Assembly: GCF_014493765.1 (NCBI RefSeq)
Contig: NZ_JACTVJ010000024.1
Span: 1 to 64,000, forward strand
Direction of reading: 5' to 3'
Origin: Streptomyces polyasparticus
GTDB taxonomy: Bacteria; Actinomycetota; Actinomycetes; Streptomycetales; Streptomycetaceae
Length of the DNA: 64,000 nucleotides
This document shows positions 1-9,841 of this stretch, piece by piece (within the stretch, counting starts at the first letter, position 1; each line of letters begins with the position of its first letter). Both the position numbers and the translations under genes were made by a program. The notes under the pieces are model-generated. The model worked only from the letters and a program-made list of their open reading frames with translations. It ran no database searches and was not told where the DNA came from.

Positions 1-76
1 CGAACCCGGAAGCTAAGCCTCACAGCGCCGATGGTACTGCAGGGGGGACCCTGTGGGAGAGTAGGACGCCGCCGAA
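1..76 (+). rRNA. rrf: 5S ribosomal RNA, 3' part
   Basis: The window opens inside a 5S rRNA gene. The conserved 3' half is recognisable: the CGAACCCGGAAGCTAAGCC loop, GATGGTACTGC, and the closing GGGAGAGTAGG followed by a GCCGCCGAAC-like end. The 5' part lies outside the window. The 23S and 16S genes are expected upstream, so this is the end of an rRNA operon. The exact 3' end (74-78) is an estimate. Confidence 0.93.
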
Positions 77-93
77 CTAATTTTAAAGAAAAG

Positions 94-121
94 CCCCCGC
101 ACCATTCGGTGCGGGGGTTTT
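94..121 (+). terminator. Intrinsic terminator of the rRNA operon
   Basis: A perfect 10-bp stem (CCCCCGCACC, 94-103, against GGTGCGGGGG, 108-117) closes a 4-nt ATTC loop and is followed by TTTT. It sits 18 nt after the 5S end and is a textbook rho-independent terminator. Confidence 0.93.
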
Positions 122-168
122 CTGCGTTTAGGGGGCGGTATGCATTTGGGGCATGGTGCCCCTCGCGC

Positions 169-1479
169 TTAGAGCCGGCCGGCGGCCTTGAGCGCGAGGT
201 ATGCGTCTGCGAGAGCAGGGGCGAGTTCGTCCGGTGCGGCGTCGACCACCGTGACGCCGTGCCGGGTGAGCTTCTCTGCCGTGCGGCGGCGCTCTGCCTG
301 GGCTTGAGCTGCTGATGCCGCGTCGTAGATACCGTCCACTGTGCCGCGCGCTGTGGACATCTTCTGGATACGAGGATCGGCCACGGCGGCGACGATTACG
401 GTGTGGCCCTTGGTCAGGCGGGGCAGCACGGGGAGCAGCCCTTCCTCGACGGGGGCGGCGTCCAGGCTCGTCAGGAGGACGACCAGGGAACGGCGTGGTG
501 CCGTGGTCAGCGTGGTGGATGCGAGGCCTCGGGCGTCGGTCTCGACCAGTTCCGGTTCGAGTGTGGCCATTGCGTTCACGAACGACGGGAGGATGTCGCC
601 GGCTGCCTTGCCCTGGACGAGGGCGCGGACGCGCCGGTCGTATGCGAGGAGGTCCACGCGGTCCCCGGCCCGTGTGGCGAGGGCGGCGAGAAGCAGAGCG
701 GCGTCCATGGCGGCGTCGAGGCGCGGTGCGTCGCCGACGCGTCCGGCGGACGTGCGACCCGTATCAAGGACCAGGAGGATGCGGCGGTCGCGTTCGGGTC
801 GCCAAGTGCGGACGGCCACCGCCGACTGGCGGGCGGTTGCGCGCCAGTCGATCGAACGGGTGTCGTCGCCTGGCACGTACTCCCTGAGACTGTCGAACTC
901 GGTGCCCTCGCCGCGGGTCAACAGGCTGGTGCGGCCGTCCAGTTCACGCAGGCGTGCGAGCCTGGAGGGCAGGTGCTTGCGGCTGTGGAACGGCGGCAGA
1001 ACCCGCACGGTCCAGGGGACTTTGTGGCTGCCCTGGCGGGTCAGGAGTCCGAGAGGGCCGTAGGAGCGGATGGTGATGCGTTCCGCCTCGCGGTCGCCTC
1101 GTCGGGTAGGGGTGAGGCGGGTCGTCACGCGGCGGCGTTCCCCGGGGGGAGCATCGATGCGGTGGCGGGATGCGGCCGTCTCGGTCCCGGGTGTCCAGCT
1201 GCTCGGCGGCCAGGCGTCGCGGAGTTGGGCGCGCAGCGGGCGTCGCGAGGGATTCTCGATGGTGAGCGTGACGTCTGCGGCGTCACCAAGTCGAACTGAT
1301 GTGTCACCAGAACGGGTGAAACGGAGCGAACGTACTGGCGCCGCGAGGGCGTAGTCGCACATCATTGCGAGTGCGAGGGGTGAGTTGACAGCGATCATGC
1401 CCGTCCAGCTGGGAGCGAGCAGACCTACGGGGACGGAGCCCAGGGCCGCAAGCAGGGCGGCCCGACCAGTGAGTGCCAT
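169..1479 (-). CDS. DUF58 domain protein, MoxR-associated
   Basis: This 436-aa protein belongs to the DUF58 family, which usually sits beside a MoxR AAA ATPase and is thought to act with it in metal or protein maturation at the membrane; its exact substrate is unknown. Two hydrophobic stretches lie within residues 5-48. The family signature YVPGDDTRSIDWRATAR is at 201-217. A von Willebrand-A-like beta strand with a partial MIDAS (LVLDTGRTS) is at 236-244. ATG at 1479 follows a GAGG-like site, and the gene starts 11 nt after the MoxR stop, so it is the last gene of the minus-strand operon beginning at 5626. Family assignment is firm; function is inferred. Confidence 0.9.
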   Translation of the reverse strand: MALTGRAALLAALGSVPVGLLAPSWTGMIAVNSPLALAMMCDYALAAPVRSLRFTRSGDTSVRLGDAADVTLTIENPSRRPLRAQLRDAWPPSSWTPGTETAASRHRIDAPPGERRRVTTRLTPTRRGDREAERITIRSYGPLGLLTRQGSHKVPWTVRVLPPFHSRKHLPSRLARLRELDGRTSLLTRGEGTEFDSLREYVPGDDTRSIDWRATARQSAVAVRTWRPERDRRILLVLDTGRTSAGRVGDAPRLDAAMDAALLLAALATRAGDRVDLLAYDRRVRALVQGKAAGDILPSFVNAMATLEPELVETDARGLASTTLTTAPRRSLVVLLTSLDAAPVEEGLLPVLPRLTKGHTVIVAAVADPRIQKMSTARGTVDGIYDAASAAQAQAERRRTAEKLTRHGVTVVDAAPDELAPALADAYLALKAAGRL

Positions 1480-1490
1480 GGGTCTCGACC

Positions 1491-2470
<980 letters not shown>

Positions 2471-2474
<4 letters not shown>

Positions 2475-3652
2475 GAGGTGCGTACCTCTCTTTCGAGGGC
2501 GTCGAGTTGGTCGGCAAGGGCGATCAGTGCGGCGTCGTCGCCGGGAGGCGGGCCGAAGAGGAGGGAGTGCAGGTCCGTGGATCCGTCGGGGAGTTGGGAG
2601 GACAGCGCGGGGAGCATCTCCTCCGGGCTGGTGGCATGGGAGGGCGGGACGCCGACGAGAGGGGCGAGGCGGGTGAGGGCCGCCGTGCGGAGCGCGGTGG
2701 CGGCGCGGTCGCGGGCGTTGGCCTTGCGGTAGAGGCGGGCTCCGCCTTCGACGGCCTCGGAGGCGCGGATGGCCACGGGCAGCCGTTCCGCGACCAGGGG
2801 GCCGAGGCGGCGGGCGCGCCAGAGGGCGGCCAGGGCTGCCGCCAGGGCGAGTTGAAGCGTGCCCCAGAGCCAGCCGGAGGGGATCAGGTCGAAGAAGCTG
2901 CGGTCGCCGCCGTCGGTGGCTGCGGTGTCGTCCAGCGAGGGGAGGTACCAGACCAGATGCGGGCGGGAACCGAGGAGTTGAAGGGCGAGCGAGGCGTTGC
3001 CGCGGTCGTCGAGCAGGTCGTTGTAGAGGAGGCGAGGGCCGCCGAGCACGACGGTGTCGCCGTCGCCGGTGGGCAGATGCACCAGCGTCGCCTCGCCGTC
3101 CTCCGGGTAGCAGGCCGTGGCCTGTTCGTCGGTGACGGTGTAGCGCATGCCGCCCGTGTCGGCGTCGCCGGCGCGTTCGGCCTCCGGGAGCGGACAGCCG
3201 GGCTGCAGCGCCGAGTCGAAGCCCGGCAGCGACGCCGTCACGCCAGGCGCGAGCCGTTCGACGGAAGGGGCCCCGGGCGAGAGCAGGACGGTGCGGCCGC
3301 CGGAGTTCTGCGTCGAATCGTGCAGCGCTGTCTGCTGCTTCTCCGTGAGGAGGTCGGGGGACGTGACCAGGAGGGTCGTGTCCGGCCCCGCCGCTTCGGC
3401 CGCCGCGTCGGTCGTGGTGACGACGCGGGTGTCGACGCCGCGGTCCTTGAGGAGTTCGGCGACCGCACGGCTGCCGGAGGGGTCGTAGGAGCGCGGGTCG
3501 AGACGCCCGTGCTGTTCGCTGGAGCGGACGGCCGCGATGACGACGCCGGCGATCAACAGCAGGGCGAGCGCGAGCAGCAGTCCGCGGGAGCGGGTCCACA
3601 CCTGGCGAGCGGTGGGAGAGGCCGAGGTGCCGGCGCGGATGGCCTCGGTCAT
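2471..3652 (-). CDS. DUF4350 domain membrane protein
   Basis: A 393-aa protein with one N-terminal membrane segment (about 24-42), an extracytoplasmic DUF4350 domain (about 50-230, resembling class-I glutamine-amidotransferase-like folds found in MoxR operons) and a second hydrophobic stretch near 265-290 before a cytoplasmic tail. ATG at 3652 overlaps the DUF4129 stop as ATGA (3649-3652), and its own stop overlaps the MoxR start in the same way. This implies fixed stoichiometry with both neighbours. Biochemical role unknown. Confidence 0.88.
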
Positions 3653-4341
3653 TCGGCGGCCCCCTGGGCGGCTCCGGTGAGGGCGGGCCGGGTCTGCTCG
3701 AGGTCGCGGTCCAGATCGGTGAGGCGTCGGTACGCGGACTCGTCCGCCGTACGGCCGCCGTATGTGACGTCGTCGAACGTGCGGGCTGCAGCGCGCAGTC
3801 GGTCCGTGTGGGCGGGCAGGGCGCGGCCCGCCTCCGCGGCGGCCTCGTCGGCCGTGCGTCCGGGGCGTTCGTCGAGCAGAGCGCGTTCCTCGAGGGAGCG
3901 GACGACGGCGCGCATGCGCTCCTGTACGGCCTGGGTCCAGCGCTGGGCCGCGGCGTGGGCTTCGGCGGCGGCGCGGTGTTCGGCGGCGCTGCGGGGGCGG
4001 TCGTCGAACAGATGGGCCGAGCCGGTGGGGGAGCGGCGCGGGGCGCCGAGCCGCCACCACAGGGCGGCCACGAGCAGCACGACGAACAGGAGGATGACGA
4101 ACAGGCCGAGCGCGCCGCCGGGGGCAGCTCCCGACGCGGCGCTGAAGAGGTCACCGACCCACTCCCAGAGGCGGTCCAGGAGGCGCTCGACCAGGCTCGG
4201 ATCGTTCTGGTGGTACCGCGGGTCGGAGAGTTCGCGCTCCGCGGCCTCCCGTGCCGGATCGCGTGGGATCGTCACCGGTGGTTCCTCGCCGGTGAACGGG
4301 CGCAGCGCTGCTGTACGCGTGACTCCCCCCGACAGGATCAC
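3649..4341 (-). CDS. DUF4129 domain membrane protein
   Basis: I assign this 230-aa protein a GTG start at 4341, four bases past the stop of the upstream gene, with GGGAG eight bases before it. The frame is open further upstream, but that extension lies inside the previous gene. The N-terminal region (IPRDPAREAAERELSDPRYH, residues 25-44) and the single membrane segment (about 77-97) match DUF4129 proteins. The basic C-terminal part is predicted cytoplasmic. DUF4129 proteins accompany MoxR/DUF58/DUF4350 genes; the function is not known. Confidence 0.85.
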   Translation of the reverse strand: MILSGGVTRTAALRPFTGEEPPVTIPRDPAREAAERELSDPRYHQNDPSLVERLLDRLWEWVGDLFSAASGAAPGGALGLFVILLFVVLLVAALWWRLGAPRRSPTGSAHLFDDRPRSAAEHRAAAEAHAAAQRWTQAVQERMRAVVRSLEERALLDERPGRTADEAAAEAGRALPAHTDRLRAAARTFDDVTYGGRTADESAYRRLTDLDRDLEQTRPALTGAAQGAAE

Positions 4342-4345
4342 CGCA

Positions 4346-5626
4346 TCAGCTCCCGGGCTGCTGGCCGGAGGTACCAGGGCCGGACTGCTCCTTGAGACCT
4401 GCCGCGCGGGCGAGCTCCAGGTCGAGGGCCTCGCGACGGATCCGCAGGTCGATGTAGAGCAGGACACTCACGCCCGCGGTGATCGGGAACGCGAGCATCG
4501 AGCCGACCACGGAGCCGATGCCGGTGACGATCAGGAAGGTCCAGCCGGCATCGCCACTGGCTTCGAGGAATCCGCTGATTCCGTCTCCGCTCAGTGCGCC
4601 CGCGAGGAACGTGAACGGGATGACGATGATCGACACCACGATGTTCACGAGGATCGCGGCGAGCAGCTGAATGCCGAAGACCCGCCACCAGGACCGGTTG
4701 ACCAGCTTCGCCGAGCGGGCCAGGGATTTGCGGATGGTCTGCTTCTCCAGCATCAGGGCCGGCGAGGACAGGGAGAAGCGGACCAGGAGCCAGATCGCCA
4801 CGACCGCTGCGGCGAGGCCGCCGAGGATGGCCAGTGTCGCGCCGCCTTCCGAGGAGCCGGCGAGGGCCACGAGGACGCCCGGCAGGGTGCCGGCCGCGAC
4901 GATGCCGGCTCCCATCAGCGGAAGCAGGAAGGTCAGGCCGAGCAGGCGCGGTACCTGCGGTCGGGCGTCGCGCCAGGCTTCGCCGATGGTGACGGACTTA
5001 CCGAGCACCGCGCGACTGGTGACCATCGTCAGCAGCGCCGTCACGACGAAGGTGGCGAGGAGGGAGAGCAGCAGCAGGACACCGGTGTCGCGCATGACGG
5101 TGGCGGTGGCGCTGAGCAGCTCGCTGACCGTGGCGTTGGGGTCCTCCAGGACCTCCGTGCTCGCACTGCTGTTCAGGACGAAGCCCTGCAGCAGGATTGC
5201 CACGATCTCGGTGATCACTGCCACGGTCAGGGAGATGCCGAGCACGGTGCGCCAGTGGGCGCGCATCGTGGAGACCGCGCCGTCGAGGATCTCGCCGACG
5301 CCCAGCGGGCGGAGCGGGATGACACCGGGCTTGGCCGCCGCGGGCGGGGCGTTCCAGCCGCCGCCCCAGCCGGGACCCCGGCCGGGCGGGACGGAGGGGC
5401 CGCCCCACTGCTGCGGTCCTGGGGTGGGCTGCTGACCGGGCGAGCCGGGAGCGGACCACTGTCCTGCGGGCGGCTGCTTCTTGGACCACTTGTCCTGGGC
5501 GGCGTCCTGCGGCTCGGCGGGCGGGGAAGGGCGGGGCACGGCGCGATCCTGGTCCGAGGGCTGCCCGTCGGGCTGTCCATCGGCGGGGGCAGATCCGGGC
5601 GAGGCCCAGCCCGGAGTGTCGTTCAT
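4346..5626 (-). CDS. GPDPase-type multi-pass membrane protein
   Basis: A 426-aa protein. Residues 1 to about 115 are rich in Pro, Gly and Gln and probably disordered. The rest holds five to seven hydrophobic segments resembling the membrane domain annotated in glycerophosphoryl diester phosphodiesterases; no catalytic phosphodiesterase domain is present. Two adjacent ATGs (5629 and 5626) follow AAGGAG; the second has the better 5-nt spacing. It is first in the minus-strand MoxR operon and divergent from mtnA across about 150 bp, where the operon promoter must lie. Confidence 0.85.
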   Translation of the reverse strand: MNDTPGWASPGSAPADGQPDGQPSDQDRAVPRPSPPAEPQDAAQDKWSKKQPPAGQWSAPGSPGQQPTPGPQQWGGPSVPPGRGPGWGGGWNAPPAAAKPGVIPLRPLGVGEILDGAVSTMRAHWRTVLGISLTVAVITEIVAILLQGFVLNSSASTEVLEDPNATVSELLSATATVMRDTGVLLLLSLLATFVVTALLTMVTSRAVLGKSVTIGEAWRDARPQVPRLLGLTFLLPLMGAGIVAAGTLPGVLVALAGSSEGGATLAILGGLAAAVVAIWLLVRFSLSSPALMLEKQTIRKSLARSAKLVNRSWWRVFGIQLLAAILVNIVVSIIVIPFTFLAGALSGDGISGFLEASGDAGWTFLIVTGIGSVVGSMLAFPITAGVSVLLYIDLRIRREALDLELARAAGLKEQSGPGTSGQQPGS

Positions 5627-5763
5627 CATCGCTCCTTCACGGTGCCCGTCCGCGTTCGCGGCGGCAGCTTGGCAGCCATCGTGCCACGGTGTACCCGTTC
5701 GTGGACCGGGCAGGCGGGGCACTCCAACGGCTGTGCAGCTTCAATTGTCCGTCGGGTACGGGG

Positions 5764-5776
5764 CAGACTGGGCGGA
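5764..5776 (+). promoter_or_regulatory. Possible -10 element for leaderless mtnA
   Basis: CAGACT (5764-5769) lies with its last base 7 nt before the mtnA ATG, a spacing that would start transcription at the start codon. No Shine-Dalgarno sequence precedes that ATG, which fits a leaderless message. A convincing -35 was not found (AATTGTCCGT at 5743-5752 is too close), so this is tentative. Confidence 0.3.
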
Positions 5777-6933
5777 TGGCTGATCAGTACGCACCACCAC
5801 TCAAGAACGGACAGCCCGAGTTCATCCCTGCGATCCGCTGGGAGGAGCCCCCCGAAGGCCCGGTGCTCGTGCTCCTCGATCAGACCCGGCTGCCGGCCGA
5901 GGAAGTCGAGTGGGTGTGCACCGACGCGCCTGCTCTCGTGCAGGCGATCCAGACGCTTGCGGTGCGGGGCGCTCCGGTGCTCGGGATCGCGGGCGCATAC
6001 GGAGTGGCGCTGGCCGCGGTGCGCGGCTTCGACGTCGACGAGGCGGCCAACGCCCTGGCCACCGCGCGGCCCACCGCGGTCAACCTCGCCCGCGGCGTGG
6101 AGCGTGCGCGCGAGGCGTACCGGAAGGCGCTGGAGGACGGTGCCGGCCAGGACGAGGCGGCTGCGGCGGCGCTCGCCGAGGCGCGCGCCCTGCACCGTGA
6201 GGACGCGGAGGCCGCCCGGCTGATGGCGGGGTACGGGCTCGAGCTGCTGGACGAGCTGCTGACCGGTGGAGCGCACCGGATCCTCACGCACTGCAACACG
6301 GGTGCGCTGGTGTCCGGCGGCGAGGGCACGGCCTTCGCCGTGGCGCTCGAGGCGCACCGGGCCGGCCGGCTGCGGCGGCTCTGGGTGGACGAGACCCGCC
6401 CGCTGCTCCAGGGCGCCCGGCTCACCGCGTACGAGGCGGCGCGCAATGACATGCCGTACACCTTGCTGACCGACAATGCGGCGGGCTCGCTGTTCGCGGC
6501 GGGTGAGGTGGACGCGGTGCTGATCGGCGCGGACCGTATCGCGGCGGACGGGGCGGTGGCGAACAAGGTGGGCAGCTATCCGCTCGCCGTGCTCGCGCGC
6601 TATCACCATGTGCCGTTCATCGTGGTCGCGCCGCTGAGCACCGTCGACGAGGACACCCCGGACGGGGCCGCGATCGAGGTCGAGCAGCGGCCGGGGCACG
6701 AGGTGACGGAGTTCGCGGCGCCGCAGGCGGCGGCCGGGGGCGAGCCCGGGGGAGGGATCCCGCTGGCGCCGCTGGGCACGCAGGCGTACAACCCGGCGTT
6801 CGATGTGACACCGCCGGAGCTCGTGACGGCGATCGTCACCGAGCACGGGGTGGTGTCTCCGGTCACTGCCGATGCCCTGGCGGAGCTGTGTGCGCGAGGG
6901 CGGCAGGAGGCGGGAGGTGTGCGGAAGGGGTGA
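5776..6933 (+). CDS. mtnA: S-methyl-5-thioribose-1-phosphate isomerase
   Basis: A 385-aa aldose-ketose isomerase of the eIF2B-related family. It converts 5-methylthioribose-1-phosphate to methylthioribulose-1-phosphate in the methionine salvage pathway, in the cytoplasm. The family signatures are clear: VRGAPVLGIAGAYGVALA, THCNTGAL with the catalytic cysteine at residue 173, and IGADRIAADG with the catalytic aspartate at 253. The start MADQYAPP at 5776 is preferred over an upstream in-frame codon because conserved sequence begins shortly after it. Other mtn genes are not in the window; mtnA next to mtrAB is a usual Streptomyces arrangement. Confidence 0.96.
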   Translation: MADQYAPPLKNGQPEFIPAIRWEEPPEGPVLVLLDQTRLPAEEVEWVCTDAPALVQAIQTLAVRGAPVLGIAGAYGVALAAVRGFDVDEAANALATARPTAVNLARGVERAREAYRKALEDGAGQDEAAAAALAEARALHREDAEAARLMAGYGLELLDELLTGGAHRILTHCNTGALVSGGEGTAFAVALEAHRAGRLRRLWVDETRPLLQGARLTAYEAARNDMPYTLLTDNAAGSLFAAGEVDAVLIGADRIAADGAVANKVGSYPLAVLARYHHVPFIVVAPLSTVDEDTPDGAAIEVEQRPGHEVTEFAAPQAAAGGEPGGGIPLAPLGTQAYNPAFDVTPPELVTAIVTEHGVVSPVTADALAELCARGRQEAGGVRKG

Positions 6934-7040
6934 GGTTTCGGCCGAACTCCGCGGTTGTGTGCATCCTTTCGGCACGCTGGTGGGTCTGTGTGTCGACGGC
7001 CGTGCACAGGGGCAGACAGTGACTGCTCCGGGCGACTAGC

Positions 7041-7056
7041 GTCACGGGCCCGTGAC
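7041..7056. promoter_or_regulatory. Perfect 16-bp palindrome upstream of mtrA
   Basis: GTCACGGGCCCGTGAC is a perfect palindrome 40 bp before the mtrA start. Its position in the promoter region suggests a binding site for a dimeric regulator. It does not look like the direct-repeat sites described for MtrA itself. No U-rich tail follows, so a terminator is unlikely. Confidence 0.45.
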
Positions 7057-7095
7057 CTACCTCACCAGGGCCTACTCCACCGTTACGAGAATGGG

Positions 7096-7785
7096 ATGAT
7101 GTCGTCTATGAAGGGACGAGTCCTTGTCGTCGACGACGACACCGCGCTGGCCGAGATGCTCGGCATTGTGCTGCGGGGAGAAGGTTTTGAGCCGTCGTTC
7201 GTAGCTGACGGCGACAAGGCGCTGGCTGCCTTCAGGGAGGCCAAGCCCGATTTGGTGCTGCTCGACCTGATGCTGCCCGGCAGGGACGGCATCGAGGTCT
7301 GCCGTCTCATCCGGGCCGAGTCCGGCGTGCCGATCGTGATGCTCACCGCCAAGAGCGACACCGTGGACGTGGTGGTCGGGCTCGAGTCGGGCGCCGACGA
7401 CTACATCGTGAAACCGTTCAAGCCGAAGGAGCTCGTCGCCCGTATCCGGGCGCGGCTGCGGAGGTCCGAGGAGCCCGCTCCGGAGCAGCTGACCATCGGT
7501 GACCTCGTCATCGACGTGGCCGGCCACTCGGTCAAGCGCGACGGCCAGTCGATCGCGCTCACGCCGCTCGAGTTCGACCTCCTGGTCGCGCTGGCCCGTA
7601 AGCCGTGGCAGGTGTTCACCCGCGAGGTGCTGCTCGAGCAGGTGTGGGGCTACCGCCACGCGGCGGACACACGTCTGGTCAATGTGCATGTGCAGCGGCT
7701 GCGTTCGAAGGTCGAGAAGGACCCCGAGCGCCCCGAGATCGTGGTGACCGTGCGTGGCGTCGGCTACAAGGCCGGACCGAGCTGA
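7096..7785 (+). CDS. mtrA: Two-component response regulator MtrA
   Basis: A 229-aa OmpR/PhoB-type response regulator. In actinobacteria MtrA controls cell-wall remodelling, division, osmoprotection and, in Streptomyces, development and antibiotic genes. The receiver domain (about 7-120) has the acidic pocket VVDDD (11-15), phosphoacceptor Asp57 in LLDLMLPG, and the conserved Lys in VKPF. The winged-helix domain (about 130-225) contains the canonical TPLEFDLL and VHVQRLRSKVE stretches. ATGs at 7096, 7099 and 7108 are all in frame; 7096 gives the usual MMS...KGRVLVV start. It is followed after one base by mtrB. Confidence 0.97.
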   Translation: MMSSMKGRVLVVDDDTALAEMLGIVLRGEGFEPSFVADGDKALAAFREAKPDLVLLDLMLPGRDGIEVCRLIRAESGVPIVMLTAKSDTVDVVVGLESGADDYIVKPFKPKELVARIRARLRRSEEPAPEQLTIGDLVIDVAGHSVKRDGQSIALTPLEFDLLVALARKPWQVFTREVLLEQVWGYRHAADTRLVNVHVQRLRSKVEKDPERPEIVVTVRGVGYKAGPS

Positions 7786-7786
7786 C

Positions 7787-9841
7787 GTGCCCGGGGACAG
7801 TGCCGCTTCGGCGTCCGGGCAGCAGGGCCGGCGTCCGGAGCGGCCGGTGGGCCCTCGTGGGCGCACGTCCCTGATCGGTCAGTTCCGCAGGGGCGGACTA
7901 CTGCTTCAGGACGGGGTGCAGAGCAGCCTCTTCCTGCGGCTTTTCACGCGCTGGGTGCGGCGTCCGCTGCTGCCCGTGATGCGGCTGTGGCGGCGCAACA
8001 TTCAGCTGCGGGTGGTCGCGAGCACCCTGCTGATGTCCGTGGTCGTCGTGCTGGTGCTCGGCTTCGTCGTCATCAGCCAGGTGAGCAACGGTCTGCTCGA
8101 GGCGAAGAAGAACGCCGCGCAGATCCAGGCCACCGGCGGTTTCAAGGTCGCGGAGGGCCTCGCGGCTCCGTCCAGGGCCGAGAGTTCGGAAAGTGCCACG
8201 CGCGGCGGTCCGGGCGCCGAGGTCAACGAGTGGCTGACCAACACGGTGAAGCAGCTGGCCAGCGGCGGGCAGAACGCCTTCCATGTGCTGGCCATCGCGT
8301 CCACCGCGGACGGCGGAGCCGGCAGCAACCGGCTGCCGCGCGCATCCGGAGGCCTGTCCCCCGAGACCGTGCCCGTGGCGCTGCAGCAGAAGATCGACAA
8401 GCATTCAAGCGCTTTCCAGAGCTTCTCCACCGTGGTCTACGGGGCGAAGGACCGAGCCCCCGAGCCCGGGCTCGTCATCGGCAAGCGTCTCGACGACGTC
8501 GAGGGAAACCCGTACCAGCTCTACTACGTCTTCCCGCTCACGCAGGAAGAGGAGACCCTGACGCTGGTCAAGGGCACCCTCGCGACCGCGGGGCTGTTCG
8601 TCGTGGTGCTGCTCGGCGCCATCGCCTGGCTCGTCGTACGGCAGGTCGTGACGCCGGTGCGGATGGCCGCCGGGATCGCCGAGCGCCTGTCGGCCGGGCG
8701 GCTGCAGGAGCGGATGAAGGTCACCGGCGAGGACGACATCGCGCGCCTCGGCGAGGCCTTCAACAAGATGGCGCAGAACCTCCAGTTGAAGATCCAGCAG
8801 CTCGAGGACCTCTCGCGGATGCAGCGCCGCTTCGTCTCCGATGTCTCGCACGAGCTGCGCACTCCGCTGACGACCGTCCGTATGGCCGCGGATGTCATCC
8901 ACGAGGCCCGCGTCGACTTCGACCCGGTCACCTCGCGTTCCGCCGAGCTGCTCACGGATCAGCTCGACCGTTTCGAGTCGCTGCTCGCCGATCTCCTGGA
9001 GATCAGCCGCTTCGACGCGGGTGCGGCCGCCCTGGAGGCGGAGCCGATAGATCTGCGCGAGGTCGTACGGCGGGTCGTCGGCGGCGCCGAGCCGCTGGCC
9101 GAGCGCAAGGGCAGCCGGGTCCGGATCGTCGGCGACAGCCAGCCGGTGATAGCGGAGGCGGACGCCCGCCGTGTCGAGCGCGTGCTGCGCAACCTCGTGG
9201 TCAACGCGGTGGAGCACGGTGACGGCAAGGACGTCGTGGTGCGCCTGGCCTCGGCCGGCGGCGCCGTGGCGGTGGCCGTGCGCGATTACGGAGTGGGTCT
9301 GAAGCCGGGCGAGGCTACCCGGGTGTTCAACCGTTTCTGGCGTGCCGATCCGGCCCGCGCCCGCACCACCGGCGGCACGGGCCTCGGTCTGTCGATCGCC
9401 CTGGAGGATGCCCGGCTGCACGGCGGCTGGCTGCAGGCCTGGGGTGAGCCGGGCGGCGGATCGCAGTTCCGGCTCACGCTGCCACGCACCGCGGACGAGC
9501 CGCTGCGCGGATCGCCGATACCGCTGGAGCCGGAGGACTCGCGCCGCAACCGTGGCCTGAGCGAGGCCGGGCTGCCCTCGGGCGGCCAGAGCAAGCGCGC
9601 CACCGTCCCGGCGCAGGCCCAGGAGCGCGTGCCGGGGCCGATACCCCACACCGCCTCCACACCCCCGCGGGGCAGCAACTCCGTGGACCCGACGGCGCTG
9701 CCGGGCAACGGTGCCCGGGTGGTACCCCGCCCGACCCGCAACCGGGACGACGAGCCGGGCGAACTCCCCGTACGGGAGGGGACGGACGCAGCGGAGGCGG
9801 ACGAGAGCGTGACCGAAGGGGAGGGCAGCCGTGGGCGCTGA
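7787..9841 (+). CDS. mtrB: Two-component sensor histidine kinase MtrB
   Basis: A 684-aa membrane histidine kinase partnering MtrA. Two membrane segments (about 75-98 and 262-284) flank an extracytoplasmic sensor loop. A HAMP domain follows, then HisKA with the phosphoacceptor His355 in DVSHELRTPLTTVR, and an HATPase domain with N-box NLVVNAVEHG and the G-boxes DYGVGL and GTGLGL. The last 110 residues are rich in Pro, Arg and Gly and look disordered. The GTG at 7787 is one base after the mtrA stop. The 3' end overlaps lpqB by 11 bp, so mtrA-mtrB-lpqB is one coupled unit. Confidence 0.96.
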   Translation: MPGDSAASASGQQGRRPERPVGPRGRTSLIGQFRRGGLLLQDGVQSSLFLRLFTRWVRRPLLPVMRLWRRNIQLRVVASTLLMSVVVVLVLGFVVISQVSNGLLEAKKNAAQIQATGGFKVAEGLAAPSRAESSESATRGGPGAEVNEWLTNTVKQLASGGQNAFHVLAIASTADGGAGSNRLPRASGGLSPETVPVALQQKIDKHSSAFQSFSTVVYGAKDRAPEPGLVIGKRLDDVEGNPYQLYYVFPLTQEEETLTLVKGTLATAGLFVVVLLGAIAWLVVRQVVTPVRMAAGIAERLSAGRLQERMKVTGEDDIARLGEAFNKMAQNLQLKIQQLEDLSRMQRRFVSDVSHELRTPLTTVRMAADVIHEARVDFDPVTSRSAELLTDQLDRFESLLADLLEISRFDAGAAALEAEPIDLREVVRRVVGGAEPLAERKGSRVRIVGDSQPVIAEADARRVERVLRNLVVNAVEHGDGKDVVVRLASAGGAVAVAVRDYGVGLKPGEATRVFNRFWRADPARARTTGGTGLGLSIALEDARLHGGWLQAWGEPGGGSQFRLTLPRTADEPLRGSPIPLEPEDSRRNRGLSEAGLPSGGQSKRATVPAQAQERVPGPIPHTASTPPRGSNSVDPTALPGNGARVVPRPTRNRDDEPGELPVREGTDAAEADESVTEGEGSRGR

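Noticed and set aside
2507-6223. A 1238-codon plus-strand frame opposite the MoxR operon
   Set aside because: It crosses several recognised minus-strand genes and has no recognisable motif; it is an antisense shadow.
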